The notes under the pieces are model-generated. The model worked only from the letters and a program-made list of their open reading frames with translations. It ran no database searches and was not told where the DNA came from. DNA of 64,000 nucleotides from Trachythela sp. YZ-2020 (lineage: Eukaryota > Cnidaria > Anthozoa > Malacalcyonacea > Clavulariidae): NCBI GenBank assembly GCA_016169945.1, contig JADLSH010000333.1, positions 1,798,001 through 1,862,000 of the forward strand, in the 5' to 3' direction. The translations under genes were made by a program, and so were the position numbers. Below, in pieces: positions 23,101 to 32,641 of the stretch (the first letter of the stretch is position 1; the number at the start of each line of letters is the position of its first letter).

Positions 23101-24489
23101 AAAATAGAATTAATATGTAAAGTATAGCCTGTGTGCAGGCTTCGGGCCGATTATAGGGTTGAAGGTCTGCGCACAGGCGTTACACTTATCGAAGCGCTAT
23201 AAATGTCGTACAAGGGAAGGGAAGAGGGAATATAGAGGAAAGTATATAAGAAGTATTTAAGAGAAAAGAATGAGCTAGATGAAGGAGAGGCGCTCATTGA
23301 TAGCATCAGGCTGAATGGTGCCAAGTTTAAAAATGAGACGCTTTTCTTGCTTCCGACGGGTATCATTGCCACCAATAATGGGATGAATGGCGCATATTTT
23401 CATATCAGAAAAGGAGTGGTTGGCACTGTTGAAGTGCCTAGCAACCGGTTTGTTGTGCACATTGTTCTTAACATCACACAAGTGCTCAGCAAACCTATCG
23501 CCTAAACGTCTTCCAGTCTCTCCGATGTAGAGCAAGCCACATTTGCTGCAAGAGATGCAGTAAACGAAGTTGGAGGAGATGCATGTGAAACTGTGCTTGA
23601 TGACAAGCGAGGTTTAAATGCTTACAAGTGTAGCACTTAGCACGACCACAGGAAACAGTGCCAGCTGGTGACACAGAGTCCTGTCGCAGTGAGCTGTGCA
23701 CTAGGGTTTCCCGGATGTTTTTACATATTAATTCTATTTGTTATGACTACTTTATTTTCATTGGTTAATATTTTGTTCACGTGACAGCTTTTATAGCGTT
23801 GCTATAAAAGCTGATGTAATGTGTTTATCTGTCTACTGATTTCTCCTGACGAAGGGCTTTAGCTCGAAACGTTGAGATTTTGTTTATATCTTTTAGGCAC
23901 ACGCGAAGCAATCCTCAAGTTGTTCTATATGTCTGTGGCCGACGCTGAATTAAAGTCTAAAATACTAATACTCGTGCTCCCAGCACTCATTTATACATCA
24001 TCATTACACCCAAGGGAGAACAATATATAATATACAATATACTCCAATTTATAAAGTGGGTGACAGGGATGATCATAACGTGCGCGACATAGGTGCTCAT
24101 GATCGGTGATCATGAGCACCGACATAGTGAACTAAATAACCTGTTATTATCTAAATGTTTTACTGATAGCACTTAAGAAAGTGGGGAGGTCTGTACACAG
24201 ATTCCTTTCGACCACAATTCAATTGTGGGCAACCAGAAAAGGTTTGAAAAAATTGTTCAGACCAGTGTTTGCCATATGAAATAGCAAATTTGAAAATACA
24301 ATAAATCTAAATTCAATGCAGTGAAAGGAGAGATTTAAGGGCAAGAAGTGCATGTTTTTATCGCACGATTGTATTATGAAAGCCTAGCATGACATGACAC
24401 TTGATAATTGTTGAGTCAGTGCATGAATTCTCTTTCTTGAAGTAACTGCTTTCATTTCAGCCAAGGAGTGGGCGACAGCTGATAACTAA
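20183..24489 (+). CDS. Host-like gene of eight coding exons, 114-residue basic protein of unknown function
   Basis: Exons at 20183-20201, 20229-20291, 20379-20411, 20592-20650, 21826-21888, 22197-22235, 22658-22697 and 24461-24489 all have AG before and GT after, and the reading frame is continuous through every junction to TAA 24487-24489. Start ATG 20183 has a good context (GACCATGA). The product begins MKYTKNCFELRRKKKKKRRK, so residues 10-22 are a strong basic, nuclear-localisation-like run. A short acidic stretch (GSDEDSVEE) and FFLGVKRKTAVK follow. There is no signal peptide or membrane segment. Tiny exons in matching phases are very unlikely by chance. Upstream exons may exist. Exon 8 is followed by GTAAGT, so a further 3' untranslated exon or alternative end is possible. 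I do not recognise the family. The last intron contains a Penelope remnant. Confidence 0.65.
21014..21280 (-). pseudogene. Possible retroelement Gag fragment in an intron
   Basis: A minus-strand frame within intron 4 of the eight-exon gene includes MLQKSEEVMDALNKIVSVEG followed by a Lys-rich tail. The helical pattern resembles the segment before zinc knuckles in Gag proteins of LTR elements. The fragment is short, lacks any knuckle, and the assignment is weak. Confidence 0.25.
22951..22993 (-). ncRNA. Hammerhead ribozyme motif, left arm copy
   Basis: Read on the minus strand this is identical in its core to the right-arm copy: CTGACGA, stem II GGGC/GCTC with loop TTTA, GAAAC, then a GAGA strand pairing with TCTC upstream. 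All conserved core bases are present. Confidence 0.75.
23275..23701 (-). pseudogene. Penelope C-terminal Cys-rich linker and GIY-YIG endonuclease
   Basis: The frame at 23275-23535 begins MLYIGETGRRLGDRFAEHLC, the YIG half of a GIY-YIG nuclease with the conserved Arg, and continues through a His/Arg-rich helix region (KPVARHFNSANHS) and EKRLIFKLGTI to the stop. The frame at 23495-23701 supplies the upstream Cys motif CGRAKCYTCKH. In Penelope proteins this nuclease nicks the target DNA to prime reverse transcription. The two parts are separated by at least one frameshift and nothing upstream remains, so this is a 5'-truncated copy. Confidence 0.85.
23839..23880 (+). ncRNA. Hammerhead ribozyme motif, right arm copy
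   Basis: TTCTC, CTGACGA, stem II GGGC and GCTC around TTTA, GAAAC, then GTT and GAGA that pairs with TCTC. Stem III is a single C-G pair, the minimal form known from Penelope elements. The core matches the hammerhead consensus (CUGANGA and GAAA). Confidence 0.75.
24092..24120. repeat. Short perfect inverted repeat
   Basis: GGTGCTCATGATC and its exact complement are separated by GGT. The right end overlaps the first copy of a dispersed repeat beginning GAGCACCGACATAGTG. Confidence 0.85.
24114..24178 (+). repeat. Dispersed direct repeat, first of three copies
   Basis: A 65 bp segment beginning GAGCACCGACATAGTGAACT and ending in AGCACTTAAG recurs at 24547-24611, and its right half again at about 25032-25066. 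Each copy ends in a TAG/CACTTAA junction that looks like a splice acceptor, and the third copy lies directly before the first coding exon of the next gene. They may be duplicated exon borders. Confidence 0.6.
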
Positions 24490-25070
24490 GTAAGTTTTCA
24501 CGCTTTGATAGGCAGATATTCCATAATGTGGCTATTTTTCGATATGAGCACCGACATAGTGAACTAAAAGACCTGTTATTATCTAATTGTTTTACTGATA
24601 GCACTTAAGACAGGTAATTTGGCCCCCCTTGAAAACATAGTTGACTTATCTCATTATAAGCTGGTATTTCTCAATAACCTCTCATTTGATTTTGTCATTG
24701 CTTCCGCTTATTACTAATCCTTAAAAGACTATTTTTACCCTAATCATTACTGCAAACGCGTGTATATTAACACATGATGTCATCATTTCCTAAATTTCTT
24801 ATTCCAATTTATATTCCAACTAAAATGCTCTCTAAAAATCGTTTCGTTTTCTTAGCTTAAAGTGATACAGCTATTATGCATTAAAACCAAACGCGAAAAG
24901 TATGCTTTACTTCAAACTTTTAGCTCTTGACGTCTTGCCAGTATAATTTCAATTGAGAATTTCTACACAACTAAATTATACAAACTAACTATAAATGCTG
25001 TATACTTTCATGCAGTATACTCTGTGCTTTCTAAATAGCCTGTCATTATCTAATTGTTTTAGCACTTAAT

Positions 25071-28000
25071 ATGAATAGTAAATCCACAAAGGTTGCATCA
25101 AAGGTTGGCCTTGAGTGTGATACAGGCGAAGAAAAAAAAAGATTGGTTGAAAAATTGCTTAATGAGGGAGTCGTTTTCGCACTTTATCATAAATTGGATG
25201 TAGGCGAGTTAAACAGAGCATTTCATTGGCGAACATCGCGAATTCTTTTGCACGCTTCAAGCTTGATGCAAATGGCAGTAAGTATACTGTACATCTTTCT
25301 TAAGAGCGACTGTATGTAAATATTGAGAATCGTCCGACAGTTGTCAAAAATTCAATCTTTATATTTTGCCCAAAATACCCTTTGGGTAAACTATTTTCAA
25401 AAATAGCAATAAAAAGTTTGGTCAATTTTTATTTTCGGGGGAAATTAAGAAAAGTTAAAATTCTTGCGAAAGTGCATCTAGCGTCTTTCGAAATGAGTGA
25501 AAAAAGTGCAGTTTTGAGAACCGCTCACGAAAAATTGAAACGTTAGGAATTGAAAACCTCACACATAACTTGTCTGCTTTTAAGCTTTTAACACAACTAA
25601 TTTCAGCTAGCAACACGATTTATTTAGTTTTATTTGAATTCCTAAGGTAAGGGCACTTTCGTAGTACGAGAGAAAACTAGAAGAAGACGAGAGAAAACGA
25701 GAAGGCAATATTTCTTCATTGCACTATACAAATTTACACATAATTTTTCTGTAATGTTAACCTATCATTGGTAGCCACTACAAAATATCTAACTTGGCCC
25801 GCTAAATGCCTGACTTCTAGAGAAAGAGTTATTAGTACAACTTTGGCGTGGTATTGGAACGCAAAGTAGCAATTCATACCTAGATTGCCGGCCTTAAGCT
25901 GCTGCTAAAAATGTCTTATTCTCACAAATCTTTATAATTTATACTCTATTTGACAATATACTGTAGGTGTACAAGTTTTCTAAGCATTGTGACAAAATAT
26001 ACGAGAATCCAGTAATTGAACAGCTTGTAAACAGCATTGCACTTATTTAGTTTATAACCATTTACTGATGTCAATGTAAAGGTAGCACTTTCTCCTCAAT
26101 TATTTGAAGACCATGAGTAGAGGTCCGACCAAGGATTGAACCCGGGTCTCCCAGCTTGAAAGGCAAGCATGGTGACCACGACACCACAAGTGCTGGTAAG
26201 CCACAAGTTCCAGTTATATATATATATGTTCGTGGTAAATTTCCAACAATAACAAAACCCTAATCGTTAAATAATTATCAATTTTAGAGTGATAATACTG
26301 AACTAAATTCACTATAGTAGTGTATTAAACTCTGTTTATCGGTAATTTCAAATAATTGGGCAAGTAAGATCGTTATTTATTGCAAAAATACTTGACGACC
26401 GTCTCCATGACAGATAACCACATGACAGATAACCATTTATTACACAGCTGACGATTGTGTAATAAATGAACAATCACTTCTACTAGCAAGAGTATGTAAA
26501 TGATGTTGCTTCTCTGATTATCAAACTCTTTGGCAACGCTTAACTTTGAGTCATTCTAATTTTCACTTAAAGGAGTTTTGCAGATCGATGTTTCACACCA
26601 GTCCTTAACAATTTCCCCACGACACCGAGATACATGTGGAACTCTGTCTGCCTGTCTGTCTGCCTGCCTGCCTATCTGCCTGCCTGCCTGCCTCGCAGCA
26701 TGTAAACATTGATGAACTTCCAAATTTAAATAAATTGGTATATCTGTAAGCACATTATATCAAAACGATTGATGAGCAGATTTTCACCAACGTTTCTACG
26801 AAGGCTGGTCATGTGCCAAGGAACAATTGATTAAGTTTTAGTGAAAATTACATGTGAATTGGATGAAGTCATTAATTTTATAAAAATCTGTCATACTAAC
26901 ATGATTTCTGTGAGAAAAAATGAATGAACACTTGAATTTGCACATCCTATTATGCAAACTAGTAATAGCCACAAACAACCTATTATTGCAAAGCTTGACA
27001 ATTTGTGACAAAACACAATGTGAACTTATATATATATATATATTTTTTTTATTCAACTTCGCCTCAATGGCAGGGAGTCCACAACAGCTTCAGCCAATTA
27101 CTGTGGCCCCATTGTTAAGGGTTAGTATTAGAGGGAGGAAACCGGAGTACCCGGGGAAAACCCTTGAAGCACAGGAGAGAATCTGAACTTACATGAGTTA
27201 TTTGAGCACACTGCCGATCTCATGCGAGTACCAACAGTGACCTCGACCTGTTGTGAAACAGGCTCAACTCAGTGGTAAGAGGCAGCGCGCTAACCGCTTC
27301 CGCCACCCGTGCTACCCTAAATGATATGAGCTTAGAAAGACGAGTGCAATTTTTCTTGTAACTTGCAACGCAAAATTGATCTAGGGAGATGTTATTTAAA
27401 TAAAACGTCAGCGAAGTGCAATAAAGGCTCATATTTTCCATGTTTCTGCGACATAGTATCTCTCTAGATCAGGATTGTGTTGCAAGTGCAAGAAAAATTG
27501 CATCATGTAACATGGCCTTAACTGATTCCATTTTGATTCCATTTGTCATCACCTTATGTTGTAGAAATATTCCTTCATAACAGGTATTCAAATCTTGAAC
27601 GACACCTATCTCTTGGTAAATGCGAGAAAATGGTGGAAAGGAGTTATTTGATGGACCTTGCAAAGATGAAATACGCATCACTTTTAGAGGAGGGAGTTGG
27701 CGTAATCCCAAGTCTTGTGTCCAAATAATCTAACGAGGATTCTATGCGCCCAGTACTTGAAGAGGGATGGTCGCTGAAGAAATTGAGAAGCAAAAGTCTT
27801 ATCTGCTCTAAAAGTTCAACGTCGGTATGGCGTCTGGTCTTAAAGTCAGCCCAGAAGTCATTGCAAAAGAAACGAGGAGATGCCTTTCCCCTATACCATA
27901 GTTCTCTATTAACTATGTCTACATCCACTGTGATTATCCGTTACGTATTGTATTATCTAAATTTGTATGAAAGTTACTGATTGAATCTGGCCCTTTTATC

Positions 28001-29231
28001 AAAGGACTATATATTTCTTCATTTCACTTTATTTAATCTATAACCGTTAGATGTTTGAAGCCGGAAGTGGCATTGATGTTTATGAATTCGACATGAGAAT
28101 GTGCTTATCTGTCATGGAGACGGTCGTCAAGTATTTTTGCAATAAATAATCTTACTTGCCCAATTATTTGAAATAACCGATAAACAGAGTTGAATACACT
28201 ACTTTAGTTAATTTAGTTCAGTATTATCACTCTACAATTGATAATTATAGAAATATTTGGGTTTTGTTATTGTTAGAAGTTTACAACGAAAATATATATA
28301 ACCGGAAGTGCAATGCTGTTTACAAGCTGTTCAATAACTGGATTCTCGTATATATTATCACAATGCTTAGAAAACTTGTACACCTACAGTATATTGTCAA
28401 ATAGAGTAGAAAAAATAAAGATTTGTAAGAATACGACTTTTTAGCAGCAGCTTTAGGCCGGCAATCTAGGTATGAATTGTTACATTGCTTTCCAATGCCA
28501 CGCCTAAGTTTTACCAAAAACTCTTTCTCTAGAAGTCAGGCATTTAGCCAAGCCAAGTTAGATCTTTTGTAGTGGCTACCAATAATAGTTAAACGTTGCG
28601 GAAAAAATCTTTTTGGTGTAAAATTGTATAGTGCATTGAAGAAATATTGCCTTAAATTTCTCCGAAATTTAAAGTTTTCTCTTGTACTACGAAAGTGCCC
28701 TTACCTTAGGACTAAAATAAAACTAAATAAATCATGCTGTTAGCTGAAATTAGTTGTGTTATGAAAAGGTTATGTGTGAGGTTTTCAATTTCTAACGACG
28801 TTTCAATTTCTCGTGAGCGGTTCTCAAAACTGCACTATTTCGAAATATGCTAGATGCACTCTCGCGAGAATTTTAACTTTTCTTAATTTCACCGAAAATA
28901 AAAATAGACTAAACTTTTTATTGCTATTTTTGAAAATTGCTTACCCAAAGGGTCTTTTGGGCAAAATATAAAGATGTTGAATTTCTGACAACTGTTGGGT
29001 GATTCTCAATATTTACAGACAGTCGCTCTTAATTATGATGTGTTGACGTGTAACTTTGTTGAGTAGTTTTTTTGCTTTAACATGTTTTGGTTTCAGAGGC
29101 GTGTGCAATGTACTGTTCAACAAATTTCCAAGTTGCATCTTCAAGCATACTGTACATCAGCAAACCAATACGCAAAAGAAAATCCTTTGAATCCCACAAC
29201 GTGCAGATATAAAAACTCAAAAGCATCCTAA
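25071..29231 (+). CDS. Host-like two-exon gene, 113-residue protein of unknown function
   Basis: Exon A is 25071-25277 (ATG to ...MQMA, followed by GTAAGT, a strong donor). Exon B is 29097-29231, preceded by TTTGGTTTCAG, and both borders are in phase 0. Exon B continues RRVQCTVQQISKLHLQAYCT to TAA 29229-29231. The product is helical and basic with scattered Cys and no clear signal or membrane segment. An acceptor-like GTTTTAG at 25046-25052 suggests a 5' untranslated exon upstream. The 3.8 kb intron is nearly filled by a TTAA-flanked inverted-repeat element. The end of exon B abuts a minus-strand LINE fragment, so the true 3' end could have been lost. I do not recognise the family. Confidence 0.5.
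26046..26210 (-). mobile_element. tRNA-derived SINE, present in only one arm of the inverted repeat
   Basis: On the minus strand TGGTGTCGTGGT resembles a polymerase III A box and GGGTTCAATCC a B box, spaced as in a tRNA, with CTTGCCTTTCAAG in the anticodon-arm position. The acceptor stem does not close, so it is not a tRNA gene. The right arm of the surrounding element lacks this segment at the matching site (about 28300), marking it as a later insertion. Confidence 0.7.
26643..26697. repeat. CTGC/CTGT tetranucleotide microsatellite
   Basis: About thirteen units of CTGC, CTGT or CTAT in a row. The overlapping open frame on the minus strand (QIGRQADRQADR) is a product of the repeat. Confidence 0.95.
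27040..27322 (-). mobile_element. tRNA-derived SINE with a conserved central domain
   Basis: Read on the minus strand it starts GGGTAGCACGGGTGGCGGAA (A-box like), contains the core CCGGGTACTCCGGTTTCCTC and ends near an (AT)n tail at 27027-27045. The core is shared with the SINE at 59368. Such a core occurs in metazoan SINEs grouped by their central domain, including ones described in corals (Nin-DC type, from memory). Confidence 0.75.
27469..27928 (-). pseudogene. Unrecognised coding remnant at the centre of the TTAA element
   Basis: Two overlapping minus-strand frames look protein-like: one with RELWYRGKASPRFF, NDFWADFKTRRH and ELLEQIRLLLLN (27644-27928), the next with FSRIYQEIGVVQDLNTCY (27469-27711). 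The codon use and helix pattern suggest a real but frameshifted protein. I could not match it to a transposase. Its central position in the inverted-repeat element makes it the best candidate for a decayed element-encoded protein. Confidence 0.4.
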
Positions 29232-29232
29232 C

Positions 29233-30200
29233 TCATGCCGAAAACTTTGGGCCCATGTCTCTGTGTCGAAGGTTATCACTTAAAATGTTCCAGGTTTTAC
29301 AAGCTCTAATAAAATAAGAGGACTGGAAGGTTACAGTTTTAGCAAAAGGTTTTAAGAATTTAATTAGATTGTCATTCGTTTCACTCCTAGTGATTCCTGA
29401 TCCTGAAATAACCGGTCGAGCACTGTCGTCAATATATGTATAATTGTTAATGATTTTATAGAGTAGAACCATATCCAGGTATTCGTGCCAGTAAGTTATG
29501 GGTAGTAGGTCTAGATTATGAAGTCTCGTTGTATACGGTACGTTGGTGACAAACCCAAGATTGAGAATGAATTTGGTCGCTCTTCTCTGCACCTTTTCTA
29601 TGTTTTCAATTAACTTTATGGATTGTGGACACCATACCTGGGATGCGTACGCAAGATTGCTTCGTACGAGTTGTAAGTACAAAATTTTTCTTGCCTTGAT
29701 GTCCGTCATCTCCAAAGTAGACCACCTGATTAATCCAAGCAGTTTGTTAGTTTGACCTCACTTTACTCACTTGATCGATCCATATTAATTTGGGAGTGAT
29801 AATTATACCTAAATCAACTTCATCATCAGAAAAGGACAACTGGTCACCGCCATGACTGTATGGAGAAACCAATGGTGATGTTGGTTATAGAGAGTACCTT
29901 GCACTTGGATTGATTGAAATGAAGGTGATTTTCATTAGACCAACAGTGAAGACCTTGAATATCCTCTTGCAAGACCAAGGCATCATAAGGATCCTTTATG
30001 CATCGATACAACTTGGTGTCGTCTGCAAACAGTCCGACCCCAGTAGAGGATGATACATTGGTGGGTAAATCGTTGATATACACAGAGAAGAGAAAGGGAC
30101 CCAATAATGATCCTTGCTGGACTCCAGATGTGATGGACAAAGAGGTCGACGTATATATTTGACTATATATGCTCCTTCACTTGTGTTGTTGAGCACTCTG
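29233..30200 (-). pseudogene. Truncated LINE reverse transcriptase (CR1/L2-like)
   Basis: Frames at 29844-30140 give [20 protein letters not shown] and LFADDTKLY, the reverse transcriptase palm with intact A/DD box. The frame at 29233-29715 gives the C-terminal part (NLAYASQVWCPQ, IEKVQRRATKFI, DLLPITYWHEYLD), typical of APE-type LINEs. The two are offset by frameshifts near 29720-29845. No endonuclease or N-terminal reverse transcriptase is present, as in a 5'-truncated insertion. The reading frame ends within two bases of the stop codon of the two-exon gene on the other strand. Confidence 0.85.
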
Positions 30201-30890
30201 TGAGGTGAATTGGTGGCTATAAGCAATAATGCAAAAGCTTACCCCCCTTGTGGTTGTTTGAGCACTCTGGCCCCAAGACACTTCACTCATGTCTGGATGC
30301 ACATGTGTCTTGGTATTGTACCACATGCGCTTGGTGAGAGCAAGAGTATGGTGTATAAAAATACGAAGTCACTCGCATCTAGACTGCGTTACAAGCTGCA
30401 CTTAGGAGCCGTTGAATGGCGAAACATGCATGTCTGCAGATTTGAATATATATATATTAATATATAATATAAAAAAGTATCTTTCAAACCAACTGAAGCA
30501 TATCAAAAGTTATCAGTGTATCGAAACAATACTTAGCAGATAGTATCAAAATATTTCTGTCTTTCACACTTAATATATCTTGAAAGAAACTTTGCGTATC
30601 AAAATATTCAAAAGATTGATTAATTTTATATAAACTATTAATGAGATTCTGACGTAGAGACACAAACATTGTGTTACCACATAAATTTGTGTTACCAGAT
30701 TAAACATTAAAAAATGAATAAATTAATATTTTAACCAGAGAATGTTAATATTTTACTACAAAACAATGGGATTTTTTAAGGCTGAATAGTTCACTAGAAC
30801 AGAAGTTACACAAGCTGTCAACTTGTGTGCCATAGCCATAAGAGCGGTAATTTGGCATAAATTCTGCTGTCCTTTTTACCCTATAGGGTG
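30201..30890. other. Mostly unassigned; possible short LINE tail
   Basis: No gene is supported on the plus strand. A minus-strand frame at 30484-30669 (LRQNLINSLYKINQSFEYF, then LSAKYCFD) resembles the extreme C-terminus of some LINE proteins, but it is too short to be sure. A (TA)-rich stretch lies at 30445-30472. Confidence 0.3.
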
Positions 30891-32224
30891 TTTGGGATGG
30901 AGAAAAGTGAAGATGAAAGCGTCACTGGGTTTGTGCATAATCTTTCTCCAGTGAAAGATGGGCCAAAAAAATATATTCCATTTTAACCTGCAGACAAGCA
31001 AGAACACGTCAATTCGGACAATCTGTTTTTCTCCACCAAAGAGGTAGATACTCTCTGAAGCTGTCGAAAAGTCATCTCTAGTGAAAATAAGGAAATTCCT
31101 CCATGACAAAAAAGAAGGATCAACTGACATACTGATCAGTGATAATGTTGTAATTGATCAGTTACAATCTGTAGATGTACTTTTCGAAAAAGAGGATCTT
31201 GTCCCTGCCAACCTGAATTTGTCCATGTTGAATATGATTTCACCAAACCAGTTGTTGACAGTAAAGGCAAAGATAGTCAACCTACAAGAGCCGAAAAGTG
31301 TTAACATGGAAAATTCCATGTTAAAGAAGATGGATGCAGTGTTAATTGATAAACATGGGTCAACAAAGATCATCTTATGGGAAGATGATATTAAGAAACA
31401 CCTATATATAGGTGCACATATCAATTCCACAACCTGAGGTTGAAGAAGAGCAAGTACAACCAAGCGGTATATATTGAAGTAGTATTAAAATTCAAGGTCC
31501 TTATGGTCCTTTATCTCGTTTAACCTCAATTCTCTTTGGAGTGATACTAATTTAGTATCAAATTAATTATAAAGTTCTCGTGACTCTGTGGATATATCTT
31601 CTGCGCCGTCTGTTTGTAAATCTACGAATATATTTGGGATTTTATTACTGTGGTCGTCCATCGTGTCGCAGTGTCTGTCATTTACAAATCGTGAATTTGG
31701 CTTATTGGTCATTTTCTTGTCTTCTGCTTATTGGATTTATTTCAAATTTGTACCTGTGATCTACGTACTTTGTTACTGTTATCGTATCAAGTTTTGGTGT
31801 TCTCATGTTGAATACAATTTAAATATAATGTGTTTTTAAATTTTGACGGTTGGGATTTTTTTGAATTAATTGCGTCTAGCGTCGTTGGTCATGGCAACAT
31901 CCTTATGAACTTATAATCGTGCTTCCCTCATTTGAAGTCAAGTCTCTGCATTGGAATTGTGTTTGTCTATTTACTCGTGACATTCGAAGTTACTTATCGC
32001 TCTACGTGGCCCAGTTCTTAGTAATTTTTGGCAAGATTATTATTGTATTAATGTACTGCCGCGTATGATATATTAATATATATATATCTCAACTTTGACC
32101 TTATTATTTTCGGGTTTCTCGTGAACCTTTATAGCCACGAACTGACAACTCGTGTAAACAAGATCTCCTAACTAACTAATCTGCGCTTATCCCAACATCT
32201 GATTGGAAATACTTTTTATATACC

Positions 32225-32641
32225 ATGATGGTATATTTATCTCGCGCTCTCACTTTTATCTGCATTTGTCAACTTTATCAATTTCTACTCTCTGATCTCT
32301 CAAGTTCAAGTGAAATTTATAATGATACCAATTTATTCTACGTGTCTAACGCGGTTAAGTCGACGCGAGTCTCATACGAAATCCAAGTCATTAAACGACA
32401 TCGTTATAACCCAACCTCATCACTGCAAACATCGAGTATTCTAACATCCGGATGTAGACAGTTCAAGCGTTTGACTATAGCCTTGATTTTAATTCAGTTG
32501 AATGGCATTGAAATCAATCCCGGTCCATTCTACGATAGTAGTCAAATTACCCCAATTGCAAAACCAGATAATCTATTAAACACAAACATCTATGCAAACT
32601 GTCGATTCATTATTACCATTGAAAGAGAAGCGTGTGTCTAA
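32225..32641 (+). CDS. LINE N-terminal open frame ending in a 2A-like motif region
   Basis: A 138-codon frame from ATG 32225. The first 25 residues are hydrophobic (LTFICICQLYQFLL), then Ser/Thr-rich sequence, then LTIALILIQLNGIEINPGP at residues 83-101, a 2A-like motif with Gly where the consensus has Asp. Beyond Pro-101 only about 37 residues follow before the stop, and the frame overlaps the next one by 50 bases. In related LINEs an APE endonuclease would follow the 2A site; here it is deleted. Confidence 0.65.
   Translation: MMVYLSRALTFICICQLYQFLLSDLSSSSEIYNDTNLFYVSNAVKSTRVSYEIQVIKRHRYNPTSSLQTSSILTSGCRQFKRLTIALILIQLNGIEINPGPFYDSSQITPIAKPDNLLNTNIYANCRFIITIEREACV
32504..32527 (+). other. 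2A-like motif GIEINPGP in the LINE leader frame
   Basis: The codons give G-I-E-I-N-P-G-P after a hydrophobic run and LNG. The NPGP tetrapeptide and Glu are as in 2A; the Asp position is Gly, so skipping efficiency is uncertain. Confidence 0.7.

Larger units (their letters stand above)
22906..23957 (-). mobile_element. Penelope-like remnant with inverted pseudo-LTRs, hammerheads and GIY-YIG domain
   Basis: A roughly 1.05 kb insert in the last intron of the host-like gene, flanked by a 13 bp direct repeat TAAAATACTAATA at 22893-22905 and 23958-23970. Inverted arms of about 200 bp lie at 22906-23119 and about 23726-23925. Between them, on the minus strand, is the C-terminal part of a Penelope protein (Cys-rich linker plus GIY-YIG). 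Inverted pseudo-LTRs are a known arrangement for Penelope elements. The reverse transcriptase is gone. Left of the insert, at 22855-22882, is a G-run/C-run inverted repeat that may be the end of another transposon. Confidence 0.8.
25304..29028. mobile_element. 3.7 kb inverted-repeat transposon with TTAA target duplication, in an intron
   Basis: Ends begin GAGCGACTGTATGTAAATAT and its inverted counterpart, flanked by TTAA at 25300-25303 and 29029-29032. Inverted arms are very long: 25304 to about 26425 on the left and about 28095 to 29028 on the right, with many small differences. TTAA duplication is typical of piggyBac and Kolobok elements; the ends do not start with the CCC usual for piggyBac, so the superfamily is open. 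The centre (26430-28095) holds a CTGC/CTGT microsatellite, a SINE and unrecognised minus-strand frames. Confidence 0.8.

Noticed and set aside
26110..26185. tRNA gene on the minus strand
   Set aside because: A- and B-box-like sequences are present but the acceptor stem does not pair, and the other arm of the inverted repeat lacks the segment; it is a SINE head.
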